A stretch of DNA of 64,000 nucleotides from Azorinus chamasolen (GCA_963576725.1 OY755241.1:58897071-58961070), one strand, 5' to 3'. Shown: positions 52,893 to 63,659, counted from the stretch's first letter. The notes: a model not told the origin generated them from the letters alone. Program-made: numbers and translations.

Positions 52893-53461
52893 ACTGCATA
52901 TTAGGTTATCGACCCTTTTACAGTCGGTAGCTACGCTTCCCTCTTTGCTTGCGCGATGACAGGCTTACCTGCAGGTGCTCTGACTTCAGCAAAGTCATTG
53001 AGTACATATTTGACGGATTGTCACAGTTATTATGCTATGTGCTATGTTTTACATGTTGTCCTGTGTTCACCGTCGTCTATGTTGTGGGTAAGTCCAGCGG
53101 GGATACCTTTATTTACACTCTTTGTAAAGCTAGGGTAACTTTTGGAGAAGTTTGAGGTTAGGACGTCCGTAAACCGGTTTAAACCCCCAGTGGTGTTTTT
53201 GCTACTGACAGTGCCAAGGCGGTTCTCTCTTTGTCACCCTCCCTTTTGTTTGCCTTGCGTCTTTGTGCTTGTGATTTTGTTCATGTGCCGAACGTTTGTC
53301 TCTGGTTCTTGTGTGTCTTTTGGTGTTTTCTGTGTTCATCTCGTGTGTGTGTGCGTTTGGGTGTGTGGTTGTGTGTGTATGTGTCATGCTGTCTATCGGT
53401 GTTTTGGTGGTGGTTGCGTCTTGTATGTGGCTTTGCCTGCTTGGTTTTACTACTTTTCCAT
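52893..53461 (+). repeat. GT-rich dispersed repeat, longest copy
   Basis: It shares CGTAAACCGGTTTAAACCCC, GTTTTTGCTACTGAC and CCAAGGCGGT with 61190-61460 and 63660-63950. It is absent from the homologous place in the right duplication copy (about 55325), so it is a later insertion. Its open frames encode Val/Cys/Phe-rich peptides and are not credible genes. Confidence 0.8.
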
Positions 53462-53851
53462 TAACGAAATCGAAAGTACGATTCTCTCCCCGTAGTGACC
53501 CCCAGTGGTAGACCATAGATCACATGTCGCTTCAAGACAGAAATAAAGTTCTATGTAGTCGTCTAAGCAATTGTAAAATGTCCATAAAATATCGTTTATA
53601 AGTTCATACTTATTAACACAGAGGGATTATATTGTATGACTTCATTTATATATCTGACAAAAAAACCCAAAAGAAAACTTTGTTGGTATTACTGCGCGTC
53701 ATATTGACGTCATAAATCATAGATAAATCACATATATATATTTATATGTGTGTGTGTCATAAGTCAGACGTCCGCCAAATTGTCTGAATCAAAATATTTG
53801 CTTAACTAATGACAGGGTAACTATTCAAAGCATATTCGAGTTCTAAAATTA

Positions 53852-54215
53852 TTAACCCTTTCCCTGTTTTCGGTTTTTTCCCCATTTTTTCGATACCGAA
53901 TGTTATATACACAATAGCTAAAATGAAATAGGGAAGGACATTTTAGTCATTTAAAAGAAAAAATACAGATCTATACAATTCCATTGGCAAACATAACAGT
54001 CCCTAATCAGATGGCTTCTATCTGATCTGGGTCTAGTCTGTTTGATATTGCGTAAAACACGTCAGTTCTATAGAGAGGTTTTGGCTTTGACAAATACACA
54101 ATTTAGTGTAAAAAGCAAACAGAGCAGACACTGATCAGACGGCTGCTATAAGAGCCGTCTGATCTGGGTCTACTCTTTGCTAGTGCGTAAAAACACGTTT
54201 GTATGAGGGAAAGGG
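53852..54215. mobile_element. HP1c fragment and HP1 hairpin
   Basis: TTAACCCTTTCCCTGTTTTC, AGTCCCTAATCAGATGGC, then hairpin GCAAACAGAGCAGACACTGA with GATCTGGGTCTACTCTTTGC, ending GAGGGAAAGGG. Confidence 0.7.
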
Positions 54216-54648
54216 TGAAAATATTTTTAAAGATATCTGTATTGGTCATTTCACACATAAACTGGCATTATATGCTGCCTAGCACTGTATTTGCCTATCC
54301 ACCTGGACCAAGGTATAATTGCATCTCTTATGGTCATTGACCCTGACAGGACACTGCAGGAGCACTCCAGGGAATCAATAAGCAGCACAGCTGGACACTG
54401 TGTATTGTGGTGGGGTCACTTATGGAGGAGCTTTAAAATGCCTTTAAAATAATCGCTTCAAAGAGATAATTCTAATGAATAGAGACAACCCAGACTTTGG
54501 TGGAGAAATAAAAACAAAATGTTATTGTTCACCTTTCTCCCATCTGATGTGCTTTGCATCACCTTTCTCCATCTTATGTGCTGTGCATAAGAGGTCCATA
54601 TGAGACGATTGAATTAAAACATTTTCAAGAATAATTTCTTTATTTCTC

Positions 54649-54740
54649 CAAAAAATACTATGTTGTGACGGTCACTGTGACCACTCTTTAGAATCGTCTC
54701 GAAGAGATTGGACACACAACATAGGGATTGGTGAAAAAAT
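54649..54740. mobile_element. SL hairpin in right duplication copy
   Basis: TATGTTGTGACGGTCACTGT and ACTCTTTAGAATCGTCTCG, then GACACACAACATAGGGATTGG. Confidence 0.75.
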
Positions 54741-54836
54741 GACGCTTTTAGAGAAATGACGATTTCGGTACTTCAGTACGCACGTTATAAATCTGCTGCT
54801 CATCTTCGGTACTTATAAAGGCAGACTGTTACCTAC

Positions 54837-54992
54837 CTGAGCAGTCCGAGACGGACTCAGACCCAACCACAGCAGTCGTGTACCCAGTAGGACAGGAGGT
54901 ACATGACGACTGTCCTGTCTGATTTTGATACGTTCCCCTCTCACAGAACGAACAGTAGTCACCATCCTTAGACGATCCCGCTGGACAGTCAA
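54837..54992 (-). CDS. Gene B exon: Eph-receptor-like cysteine module, first copy
   Basis: Acceptor TACATTCCAG|TT and donor TGCTCAG|GTAGGT; 156 nt, 52 codons, phase 1 at both ends. It encodes VDCPAGSSKDGDYCSFCERG, TYQNQTGQSSCTSCPTGYTT and AVVGSESVSDC. Its joining to the preceding exon gives VTDALC-VDCPAG, the usual way such modules begin. Compared with the second copy, the differences are few and conservative and no stop is present, so both copies look protein-coding. Confidence 0.9.
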
Positions 54993-55104
54993 CTGGAATG
55001 TATATTTATGAATTTACTGCATTACGTACTACAGCCATATATGTCATACTACTGTAATGCCTGTAAAATCTAAACTGGAGATTAAAATTAGTATTAATGT
55101 CAGT

Positions 55105-55245
55105 ATTTAACCCTTTACACAATAAAAGCGCCTTTCTACGCCTCTGCAACCAGAGTAGACCCAGACCAGACGTCTCCTACTGGAGCCGTCTGATCAGTGA
55201 TTGTTCTGTTTGCTTTTGCTATAACATAGATATAGGGGATATTTG
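55105..55245. mobile_element. HP1a MITE in right duplication copy
   Basis: TTAACCCTTTACACAATAAA; AGAGTAGACCCAGACCAGAC with GTCTGATCAGTGATTGTTCT. Confidence 0.78.
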
Positions 55246-55411
55246 GGTTTACTATGCAAGTAAATAAAATATATTCTATTTATTTCATGCTTTTATTCAA
55301 CTTTTTTTCCAACGGATTTATGTCTTAACAAAATCGAAAGTAGGATTCACCCCCCCCCCCCCCGGGAGCCCCAGTGATAGGCCGTTGTTCACATGGCGCT
55401 TCACTACAAAA

Positions 55412-56790
55412 CTATAGTTCTGTATAATCGTCTAAGCAATTGTACAATGTCCGTAAACTATTCCGAAACTTAGCTAGTTTCTTCTTGGTCCTAAACAATA
55501 TACATCCAGTCTTACCTAAATGCAGAGATAATGTATTATCAACTAGCCATTTACTACAATTTTTAAGTTCTTTACCATTTGTAATAACATCAGAATCTTT
55601 ATGTGAGAAAAGAAATGCACTATCATCAGCATATAATAGTAGTGTACAACTTTCGCTAATGCTGATGCTCATATCATTGAAATAGCATGGAAATAGCAAC
55701 CGACCAAAGATACTTCCTTGATGAACACCACATGAAATTCTCATAAAACCTGACATTGTATTGTTTACATTTATAGCTTGTTTGCGGTCACTCAAATATG
55801 ACTGAAACCACTCCACCGACTCCAAAACCATTTCTTTTAATTTGCTGCATGAAATTCAATGATCCACAGTGTCAAAAGCATTTTCAAGTTCCAATATAAC
55901 CATTCCTGTATAAAAAACATTGATATTTTGAATTTTGATGCGGTCCATCAACTGCTTGAGACAGGAGTCTGTGGAGTAGTTTGAAATTTGTACAATAAAC
56001 CTTGTTTAACCCAAAAAGATTCTAATTGAATGTATACAGCTCTTTCTTAACTTTTAAATACTATACACAATATGCTAACAGGTATATAATTAGATACATC
56101 AGATCTGCTTTTTTCTTAAACAATGGATTGACTTTAGCACATTTTAGTTCACAGGGTACAGTGTTACTGCTAATAAAGCTATTAACTGAAAAAAACTGTG
56201 CTTGGATGATGTCTAAACCATTGCTTTTGGAACAATTAAGTTTACAAAGTTCCTTGTAAATGTAATATTCACTAACTGTATGAAGTCTGAATATTATAGT
56301 GTCAGGGGTTCTCTCTTTATAAACTTTTAGAGTTAAAATGATAAGATATCTTTGAAGATTCGAAACAATTCTCGCCATTATCATTTATTATTTGGAGCAA
56401 ATTACTTTTGTTACTATAGCCAAGCTTTTTCAGTTCAGAAAAGAGCTTTTTAGGGTAATTTATGTATTTTTTCTTATTTATTTGACATATATTAAGATTA
56501 TGCCTTTTTAACTTCCCTCTGAACTTGGTGTCTTCATGGTTTCTACATGAACACTATTTAGAAAACATTTCTTTCCGTTTGCTTTTTTATAATTAAAAAG
56601 AAAATAGTCCCTCTGTATTATCAAGTTTTGACAAGCTTTGGGTTTTGCCATGGTGTACTTCTCTGCTTAAGTCTCACCTCCTTAATAGGAGCCACTTTGT
56701 CTAAAACATAACACAAAATTCTCTAAATCCAAACCATGCATCTTCTGCAATATAAGCAGTAAACGTAGTAAACGTGCTAGACCAGTCACA
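55412..56790 (-). pseudogene. Decayed CR1/jockey-like LINE reverse transcriptase, inside a gene B intron
   Basis: Reading the minus strand from 56790, the debris shows YIAEDAWFGFREFC, VAPIKEVRLKQRSTPWQNPK, KLKRHNLNICQINKKKYINY, LNCSKSNGLDIIQAQFF (RT fingers), SVEWFQSYLSDRKQAIN, SCGVHQGSIFGRLLFPCYFN (motif B, with H for P) and LLLYADDSAFLFSHKDS (motif C intact), ending LSLHLGKTGCILFRTKKKLA. Several frameshifts and stops separate the blocks. Both ends are missing. It is on the same strand as gene B. Confidence 0.88.
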
Positions 56791-56959
56791 GAGTTTCAGT
56801 TGTAAAACAATTAACACTATACATGTAGTTCTTTAAAGACCGAATGACAACATTTTATGCTTATTATATGTTTTTTCAACTTTGTGGGAAATTAACAAAG
56901 AAAGAAACTGAGACTTTATAACAGAAACCATGTAGGTTGTGGGCTTTAACTGATCCAAC

Positions 56960-57084
56960 ATCATCAGGAAATACTAATGAATAATGCTACATATTCACTG
57001 TCGGTAAACAATGGAATTCCAAAATCATCAGGAAATACTAATGAATAATGCTACATATTCACTGTCGGAAAACAATGGAATTCT
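56960..57084. repeat. 64-bp tandem repeat, two copies
   Basis: ATCATCAGGAAATACTAATG ... AAACAATGGAATTC at 56960 and 57024. Confidence 0.95.
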
Positions 57085-57800
57085 TTTGAACAGTCTGAGC
57101 ATCGGATAATCTGTTTGCGTTTCCGAAAAGGAGTTGTTATAGATCTACATGTAGTAACTGTTGACATGAACATGGAAATGACAGTCAGGGAAGACGCTGA
57201 TTCGAAATCCGCTATTGAATCCTATGGATAATCACAGTTGACTCGTTCAGCCTTGTGTCACAGTTGATGATGGCATAAGTAAGCGGCTTGAATTTGCTGT
57301 ACTTGAAGGCTGATACAGTAGATTCTGTACAATTACCGTGCTGGTAGACGTTTAGTTTAATTTATAAATCTTAATGAAAAATCGATTGCTGTTAAGTTTC
57401 AAATTTTAATCTAAAATTGTAAGTGCAAAGAGCAGTACATTTCGTCCAAATGGTATAATGCGAGAACGTCTTATTATTTATTGAGAGGTCTGGGTTCGAG
57501 TCCCTTTCATTTTATACTGGTTTTATTTCGTTTGTTATCAAATGTATTCCCTGTGAAACTATTTTGAAAAACACTGCAAAACGACCCCATACTAGAATAA
57601 TATAATTGGTTTTCTAAATATTTGACTGCTTAGTGCAAGTTAAAACCCCCATTAGTGGGAACAAGTTGTCCGATAACAATGAAATGACCAAGTAGATAAT
57701 TTCACTGTTCTAACCAGTGAGTTTATCGAGTGATAACTCACTGTTATATCCTGGTTAACCACCGGGAAGCATAAAACGAATAATTCTAAAGTTTCTGTAA
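57085..57800. other. Intron sequence with one tRNA-like B box
   Basis: AAATGGTATAATGCG (57448) and GGGTTCGAGTCCC (57490) have A- and B-box character about 40 bases apart, but no cloverleaf closes. At best it is a tRNA-like or SINE relic. Otherwise nothing is recognised. Confidence 0.35.
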
Positions 57801-57819
57801 TGACCCACAAGGCACATAA

Positions 57820-57905
57820 TGTTTACAATGCCATTATAAGAATTCAACTGATTATTATTCATGATATTATTATTTCTTATATGAATATCCATGAATTAAA
57901 GGTTA
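57820..57905. mobile_element. HP1b fragment
   Basis: TTATTATTCATGATATTATT, TTTCTTATATGAATATCCAT, ending AAAGGTTAA. Confidence 0.55.
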
Positions 57906-58020
57906 AGACAGGCTGCAACTTAATGCGGGATGGCAGTTCGAAAGTCATGCAGAAAGCTCCTTTGCGAAACTTCCACATGACTAAAACCCTACATTTAGCA
58001 GCCATATGCCTGTCAATATC
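57905..58020. mobile_element. PG MITE core
   Basis: GACAGGCTGCAACTTAATGC, GTCATGCAGAAAGCTCC, CATTTAGCAGCCATATGCC. Confidence 0.65.
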
Positions 58021-58084
58021 ACCAGCCAAAAAGAAATTAAAAATATCTTTAATTGAAACAATCATTCTACTCCATTTTCAAATA

Positions 58085-58290
58085 CAGCACCCTCCTCTAA
58101 ACCCAAATGTTAGTAAGGAAGAAAGTGGATATTTTAGGCAGATGGCTGCTTAATGCAGGATGAACGTCAGGCAGGAGAAGCTCCTTTGGGAGCTTTATGC
58201 ATGACAGTCATCTTGCATTAAGCAGCCATCTGTCGTACAGGCCAACAACGATACTAATTTGAACGTCTGGTTCAAAGGGGTTTACTGTAC
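58085..58290. mobile_element. PG MITE
   Basis: CACCCTCCTCTAAACCC, GGCTGCTTAATGCAGGATG, TCTTGCATTAAGCAGCCATC; right end AAGGGGTTTACTGTA. Confidence 0.75.
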
Positions 58291-58403
58291 CTGTTTGCAT
58301 ACTTTCAACAAAAGTTGCAAACTGCATGTAACTACTCTCCCAATAATATATTTTTCGCTACTGAATACTAAAATACATATAAAATCGGTAATATATTCCT
58401 CAC

Positions 58404-58598
58404 CACAGAGTGCATCTGTTACTACTTGTCCGCTAGGACAAGTAGCCGATCCGTCAAACGCCAATGCGCTCTGGTCAGCCGTATATGTGGTGCCATTAAC
58501 AGTTACATCGAATATAGAACTGGTTGAAGAGTTGATAGCGCTGGCGGTTGATTCCAAGTTATTGATGGCATCAATAACTTCTTGAAGAGCAGTGCTCA
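58404..58598 (-). CDS. Gene B exon: second half of an unnamed extracellular module
   Basis: Acceptor CATTTTGCAG|TG and donor CTCTGTG|GTGAGG; 195 nt, 65 codons, phase 1 at both ends. It encodes STALQEVIDAINNLESTASA, INSSTSSIFDVTVNGTTYTA and a CPSGQVVTDALC ending. A helix-rich start, a short beta stretch with NGT glycosylation sites and the CPxGxVxxxxLC tail lead straight into an Eph-like module. I recall this arrangement in large invertebrate sushi/HYR proteins but know of no domain name for it. Confidence 0.8.
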
Positions 58599-58918
58599 CT
58601 GCAAAATGGTTGAGTTATAAAATGTTATAGTAAGCAAAACATTTTCTACGTTTGCATAATTTTTCTTTTTATTCAGATTTCAAAGTTATCTGTCTTCAAG
58701 GTTTTGACCCTTTTTATCTGGTACATGCATGCATTCACTGTTTTTGCAAACTGTGTCTACCAGGATCAGAGGTCTGTAGCAAGTTGAAGTCTTTCATATA
58801 TGCCCGTAGCAAGCACAATGTTACAATGTATGGGTTTGTGCATTCTGCAAACAGTTCAGATAAAAAATGACAGACCATTGTCTTATCTGGCACGGTATGT
58901 TTAAAAAGGAAAATCAAT

Positions 58919-59134
58919 TTCAGTAAAACCCCTCTTAACCGGTAAACACAACGTCAAAATTACCATTAATGCCTTTCAAACTGGTGGCAGCTTAATGCAG
59001 TTTTAAAGTCATGCAGAATGATTCAAAGGGAGCTTTATGTGTGACTTTGACTCTGCATTAAGCAACCTACTGTCTAAAAAGATCTCATTTGTCCATTTTA
59101 CTGAAATGCCGCTTGATAGGGGGTTTACTGTACA
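58919..59134. mobile_element. PG MITE, full length
   Basis: TTCAGTAAAACCCCTCTTAA to TAGGGGGTTTACTGTA. The core GGCAGCTTAATGCAG pairs with CTGCATTAAGCAACC. Confidence 0.8.
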
Positions 59135-59209
59135 TAAGACGGAGTTGGAGAGTACACCTTTGTAAATGTAAATGATATTTTAAACAGATATCAAGGTTAA
59201 ACTACATAC

Positions 59210-59470
59210 CTGTACCGTTTGCAGTATAGTCTTCGAGCCGCAAATCCGACGTGTCTGTCAGCAATATAGCAAAAGACAAAGTGATCGTAGAGCCATTGCC
59301 ACTATTGTCATTGATGGCGACGGAGGTTTGACAAGTCAGTGCATTAAAACAGTCAGTATTACGTGCATTAGAGGCGACAGCGTCTTGCACATCTAGTTTG
59401 TCTGTAGTATTTATCTGGCTGTTGTACTGTGCACTAACACTGACATTAAATCTGATTGGCCGTTCTGGCT
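59210..59470 (-). CDS. Gene B exon: first half of an unnamed extracellular module
   Basis: Acceptor TACATTTCAG|AG and donor GGTACAG|GTATGT; 261 nt, 87 codons, phase 1 at both ends. It encodes EPERPIRFNVSVSAQYNSQI, LDVQDAVASNARNTDCFNAL TC, and ITLSFAILLTDTSDLRLEDY. Alternating hydrophobic strands (RFNVSVSAQY, ITLSFAILLT) and one cysteine pair suggest a SEA- or ferredoxin-like beta-alpha fold shared with the next exon; this is inference. It has several N-glycosylation sites. Confidence 0.78.
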
Positions 59471-59499
59471 CTGAAATGTAGCAACACAATGTGAAATAC

Positions 59500-59600
59500 T
59501 TTAATCCTTTCCTTCATGTAACTGGTTTTTCACGTAGTTGTACGAGTAAACCCAGATCAAACGGCTCCTATTGGAAGATCTGCTCCGTTGCTTATTAAAT
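59500..59600. mobile_element. HP1 remnant
   Basis: TTTAATCCTTTCCTTCATG, GAGTAAACCCAGATCAAACGG, GATCTGCTCCGTTGC. Confidence 0.6.
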
Positions 59601-59930
59601 TATTATACTTATTCTACCAATACCAATCTTTGTACAATACCGAAACATCCTGCGTAGATATACCAATATAAACCTTAAATATAAATATAAATACCATTAC
59701 CTGAATATGGAAAGGCTTAGCATTATTTTTCCGCATGACTTTACTGTTTTTTGTGAAACAAGCATTTGATAGCTTGGATTTCATTGCGCATAAAACTCAA
59801 AAATCTGGAAAGTATTTTGGGCCCAATTTTAATTTATTTTGTATTTTATAGTACTTAAACACAATTTTGTCTCTATGGGTATTTTTCCAAGATTGGGCTT
59901 TTTACCTAGTTTGCCTTGGAATAGGTTCTT
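59601..59930. other. Intron sequence, unassigned
   Basis: AT-rich. No exon or repeat is recognised. Confidence 0.4.
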
Positions 59931-60181
59931 TTAATCCATTCCCTCATATAGATGCCTTTTGACACATTTCTCCTTTTTGACGCCTTTTGACACCTCTGTA
60001 AAAGTCACTTTTTGAAACCATTGTAGAGCATTTGCTCCTATGGAGCAAATGCTCTATTTATCACACTGGTTTCTAAACTACACAATTGTAAAAGTTTCAT
60101 TTTTTTTCTAGTTAATGTCACTTTTCGGTAGATTCATTCAAAGAGGATTGGTCTATAATAGCCTATGAGGTCATGGGTTAA
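59931..60181 (+). mobile_element. HP2 MITE, full length (251 bp)
   Basis: TTAATCCATTCCCTCATATA to GAGGTCATGGGTTAA. Core GAGCATTTGCTCCTATGGAG with its inverted copy. Confidence 0.85.
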
Positions 60182-60412
60182 CAGACCTGTGTAGATACCA
60201 GAAAAATGTCTGGACTGTGGTAAAAGGAGAATTGGCTTCAAAGCAAGATGTCCGATTAGAAGTCGGGTAAGCAGGTAGGCTAGGTAAAATATATAACAAC
60301 AAAACAATATGTTGATGGTACTGATTTGAATCATAATTATGGCTATTGAATAATGGGACATGTAAACAGGGTATATTCATTTTACATTGAGTGTGTACAG
60401 ATATATGTAAGT

Positions 60413-60497
60413 TGCTATTTATTGACAAGCTTTTCTATATTCTAATATGGTGATTTGCTATTTATTGACAAGCTTTTCTGTATTCTAATATGGTGAT
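60413..60497. repeat. 43-bp tandem repeat, two copies
   Basis: TGCTATTTATTGACAAGCTT ... TTCTAATATGGTGAT at 60413 and 60456. Confidence 0.95.
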
Positions 60498-60504
60498 GTG
60501 TGTT

Positions 60505-60680
60505 ACATCAATTCCTCATACTGATGCCTTTAGATTTTTCCGTAAAAGTCACCTTTTTAATAAAAAAAAAAGATAAAAAGAGCATTTGCTCCAAAGCAGC
60601 CACTTCTCTATTTATCCCAATGCTTTTAAAACTACATAAATATAAACTTTCTCTAAACTTTACTATCGAAATCTCTTACT
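60505..60680 (+). mobile_element. HP2 MITE remnant
   Basis: TTCCTCATACTGATGCCTTT, AAAAGAGCATTTGCTCC, CTCTATTTATCCCAATG. Confidence 0.6.
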
Positions 60681-60859
60681 TATTGGCAAGTACCAATGTA
60701 ATCTCAAGGCGCTTCTGAGACACGGTATTTAACATCCTGAATTTTGATGGTGATGTGATTTACAAACTTCGTAAAATTATTAAACATACCCATTTTCTCA
60801 CTATGTTCATCAAATATGTTAAAACAATCATAAAAAGGGACATGATCATATAGTACTAC

Positions 60860-61460
60860 AACATACTGCATGTTTGGTTGTCAACCCTTTTACAGACGGC
60901 AATCACGCTAGCCTCTTAGCATGTACGCCGACAAGAAAGGTTTAGTACTCTATGAAGGCGACCTCTTAAATCCAGAAACGGAAGGAAAACGTCGGATATC
61001 TGTTCTATTCCGTTTTTGTCGTACCCTTTATTACTTTTCTACAGTTACTCTGTTTGCAGCTCAATCAATGGGTACACTAGGGATCGGTGGACACAGTTTG
61101 TTCACTTAAATATTTTCGATATGCATGCACTTTACCACTGTATTTGTCATCGATGTTGTTGTAGATTAGTCGGAGAGGGGATACGTTTATTTACACAGTT
61201 GGTCTTTTAGGGTGGGGTGGAATAAGTGAGAGGTTGGGCGCTCATAAACCGGTTTAACCCCCAGTGACTTTTGTCACTGACCGTTCCAAGGCGGTACTTC
61301 CATCTTCACCCTATAGTATGTTGGTTTTGTCTTTGTGCGTCTCTTGATGTTTTTAAAGTTATGTACATTTGCTGTTTCCTTGTGTTGCTGTTCGGGGGGC
61401 TGTTTGTTTTGTATGTGGTGTTTCCTGTATGCCTCATGTTTGTATATTTCCCTTTTTTCT
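60860..61460 (+). repeat. GT-rich dispersed repeat, second copy
   Basis: CAACCCTTTTACAGACGGC matches the start of the 52893 copy. ATAAACCGGTTTAACCCCCA and GACCGTTCCAAGGCGGTAC match the core. The right end is shorter. Confidence 0.7.
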
Positions 61461-62270
61461 AGTACATGTTACTTTTCAGTTGATTTGTTCAATACTGTTG
61501 GGTCTTAAAAAGCACAGGAGGTAATGGGTCAAACATAGCCTATAATGTAATATATCCAAAAGAGTGAGTGAGTGAGTGTTACGGCATTCCGACACTCATT
61601 AGGTCATACAGCGCAGATGAATAATGAGATGACATGATTTCAGATAGATTTCGACTAATCTCAATCACTGCGAAGCAGCGCATGGGATCAAAACAATCGA
61701 CTTGCCCTCATTTTAGTTCTTGATATAGGGAATAATGTCCTTGTGACAATTCAGCCTCAGAACCAATGCAAGGTAGGAAGGCCTTGGGGATAAGGAATGG
61801 TCAAATAGAGCATATGAGATTGTGCGTAGTCAGACCATAATTATACTACTGAATGGTGTAAAACGGCCTCTGTTATACAGAAATAGTCACAATCCATAAA
61901 AATGCAACTAAAGGAAGACAGCAGACGTCAAATCTGACTACGAATATGTCTACACTGAATGGCAAATCTAAGTTGGATTCGAATAATTAACCCATTAGAT
62001 CCAAAGCTTTTAAACACAAAACCTCATAGACTATTTTCAGACCAAATAGCTCATATGCGAATTTAGACCATTTGCAAATTTAGACCATTTAAATTACTTA
62101 GACAACGAGCATGTACTATAAAAAAGAAACTATAAGAATTAATTTCTTACATAAATATTCGTGTGAAGCAAACACCTGCTCTTATTGACTCTTGTGCGTT
62201 ATAGGCAGTGTTACTGTATATATTTGCACATATATAGCAATAGCACTAATGTTTAACTTGGATATGTTAT
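61461..62270. other. Intron sequence with an HP2 right end
   Basis: 61461-61537 is an HP2 right end (TACTTTTCAGTTGATTTGTT ... GTAATGGGT). A (GTGA)n tract lies at 61566. A short direct repeat, ATTTAGACCATTT, lies at about 62060-62090. No exon. Confidence 0.45.
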
Positions 62271-62272
62271 TT

Positions 62273-62510
62273 ACCCTTTACGCCATTAATATTAATAAAA
62301 ATATTGATATCATGAATATTAATAAATAGCAGTTCATAGTTAGCATAGGGAAATTCATTCAAGGCAGAAAGTGAGGAAACTGATCCATATTATGTCAAAT
62401 GCAAACAGAGCAGGCCCTGATATATTATATCATAAACATACAGAGAAGGCTTATCTTGGTCTGTACTGTTTGTATATACACAGAAAAACATAAAGTTCTT
62501 TTGCAAACAC
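62273..62510. mobile_element. HP1b remnant
   Basis: TTTACCCTTTACGCCATTAA, GATATCATGAATATTAATAA, GCAAACAGAGCAGGCCCTGA, ATCTTGGTCTGTACTGTTTG. Confidence 0.6.
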
Positions 62511-62564
62511 TATCAAAAGATAGTATTTTAGAATTTATACTTTGCCTCAATCTAGTCTACTTAC

Positions 62565-62759
62565 TGACACAGTCGGTGACTTGGTCAAATGGCTGCCATT
62601 CGTAGTTAGTATCTAGGCCACAAGTATAAATGTCAATCTCTAGTCCGCTAGGCCGATCATATCCGTCTTTGCATGTTACTTTACAATTACTGGAACCGGT
62701 CGTGCTTGAAGTTGTGCAGTTCAGTAAAGTACCAAATCCTCTTTCCAGGTAAGGACATT
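62565..62759 (-). CDS. Gene B exon: sushi (CCP)-like module
   Basis: Acceptor ATGCAAACAG|AA and donor TGTGTCA|GTAAGT; 195 nt, 65 codons, phase 1 at both ends. It encodes ECPYLERGFGTLLNCTTSST, TGSSNCKVTCKDGYDRPSGL and YTCGLDTNYEWQPFDQVTDC. Six cysteines with CKVTCKDGY, YTCG, a tryptophan (EW) and a final DC match the sushi/complement control protein pattern with an extra cysteine pair. It is the most 5' exon visible; earlier exons lie right of the window. Open frame upstream of the acceptor is intronic. Confidence 0.82.
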
Positions 62760-62764
62760 CTGTT

Positions 62765-63540
62765 TGCATGAGAAAGAAACATTTGCCACCGTCAATATAG
62801 GAGATACGTGTAATATTCAACAACCTTTGAAACAAGTTAATATCTTGAGGAGACCTCGCATAGATACTATACGAGATTTGCTTGAGTTTTGAAAAGGAGA
62901 AAGTAAGCAAGTGATTTAGATTCGATGGCACTGTCCATGGGGTAAATTGGGGGAACTGTTATATATAAGAATTGAAGCAGACGAAAGTACAATGTTGTTG
63001 ATAAAATAGCGGAATTATTTGCGTTTCAAAATGTTAGAGGTCAGGTTAAAGACAGTCATAGAGGAGTCCGTATGTTAATTAATTTAGACTCATTTGTCAT
63101 GGTTGATATCAAACCTAGATGTCCATATGTATGGGTAAAAGTGAATTGCAGTTGGTCGCATTCAATTGCATATATGATATTAAGTTGGTCATTGTACTGC
63201 ATTCAAACACAATGTGAGCATTGTGTTTTATTATCAAGAAAAACATCACTCATACAGACGTACAGAATATGCAAATCGACACTATCAAGGTAAAAGATGT
63301 CAGGCCAGAGGTTATAAAACTACTGTGTATCAAACTGAGTTAATTCTCAACTACTTAATTAAACCATTTTTCTGAGAATGATCTCAGATTGAAGTAAAAT
63401 GTTTTGTAACCTCAGTGCCTGGTGTCTTTGAATGAGTATTTACAGTATCGACGCGGGTGATAAGGTGTGTACAGATCTATTAGAATCTCTATGTTCTCAA
63501 CCAAACTATATTTTGCTGCCCTTAAGGAATATATAGAATA
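62765..63540. other. Presumed intron of gene B, unassigned
   Basis: No repeat or exon is recognised. The minus-strand open frame continuing to 62931 lacks cysteines and lies upstream of the acceptor. Confidence 0.4.
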
Positions 63541-63543
63541 TAG

Positions 63544-63651
63544 TTTTGTTTTCATGGAGGTATGAAAAAAACCTTGGCCACACTATATGCTGTTTCATAC
63601 TAAATAGTGTGACCAAATTTGTGTTTTCATACCTCCATTAAAACAAAAAAA
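63544..63651. mobile_element. Fold-back hairpin, about 108 bp
   Basis: TTTTGTTTTCATGGAGGTAT and CCACACTAT pair with ATAGTGTGACC and ATACCTCCATTAAAACAAA. Confidence 0.85.
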
Positions 63652-63659
63652 TATTTATT

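Larger units (their letters stand above)
51555..53620. repeat. Exon-bearing tandem duplication, left copy
   Basis: This aligns with 54040-55470. Shared anchors are CTGGCATTATrTGyTGCCTA, the SL hairpin, the Eph-like exon, an HP1 copy and GTCGTCTAAGCAATTGTA. It carries two sequences absent from the right copy: a fold-back at 52700-52831 and a GT repeat at about 52893-53461. Confidence 0.88.
54040..55470. repeat. Exon-bearing tandem duplication, right copy
   Basis: It is collinear with 51555-53620. It keeps TTTATGTCTTAACAAAATCGAAAG uninterrupted where the left copy has the GT repeat. A C run (about 55349-55363) lies near its end. Confidence 0.88.

Noticed and set aside
53142..53516. Several overlapping Cys/Val/Phe-rich frames
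   Set aside because: They fall in the GT-rich dispersed repeat, which recurs at 61.2 and 63.7 kb and is absent from the homologous duplication copy.
57160..57232. Short plus-strand frame ending SKSAIESYG as a terminal exon
   Set aside because: There is no convincing acceptor or partner exon, and it lies inside a gene B intron on the opposite strand.
57440..57515. Functional tRNA gene
   Set aside because: Only A- and B-box-like motifs are present; the acceptor and anticodon stems do not pair.
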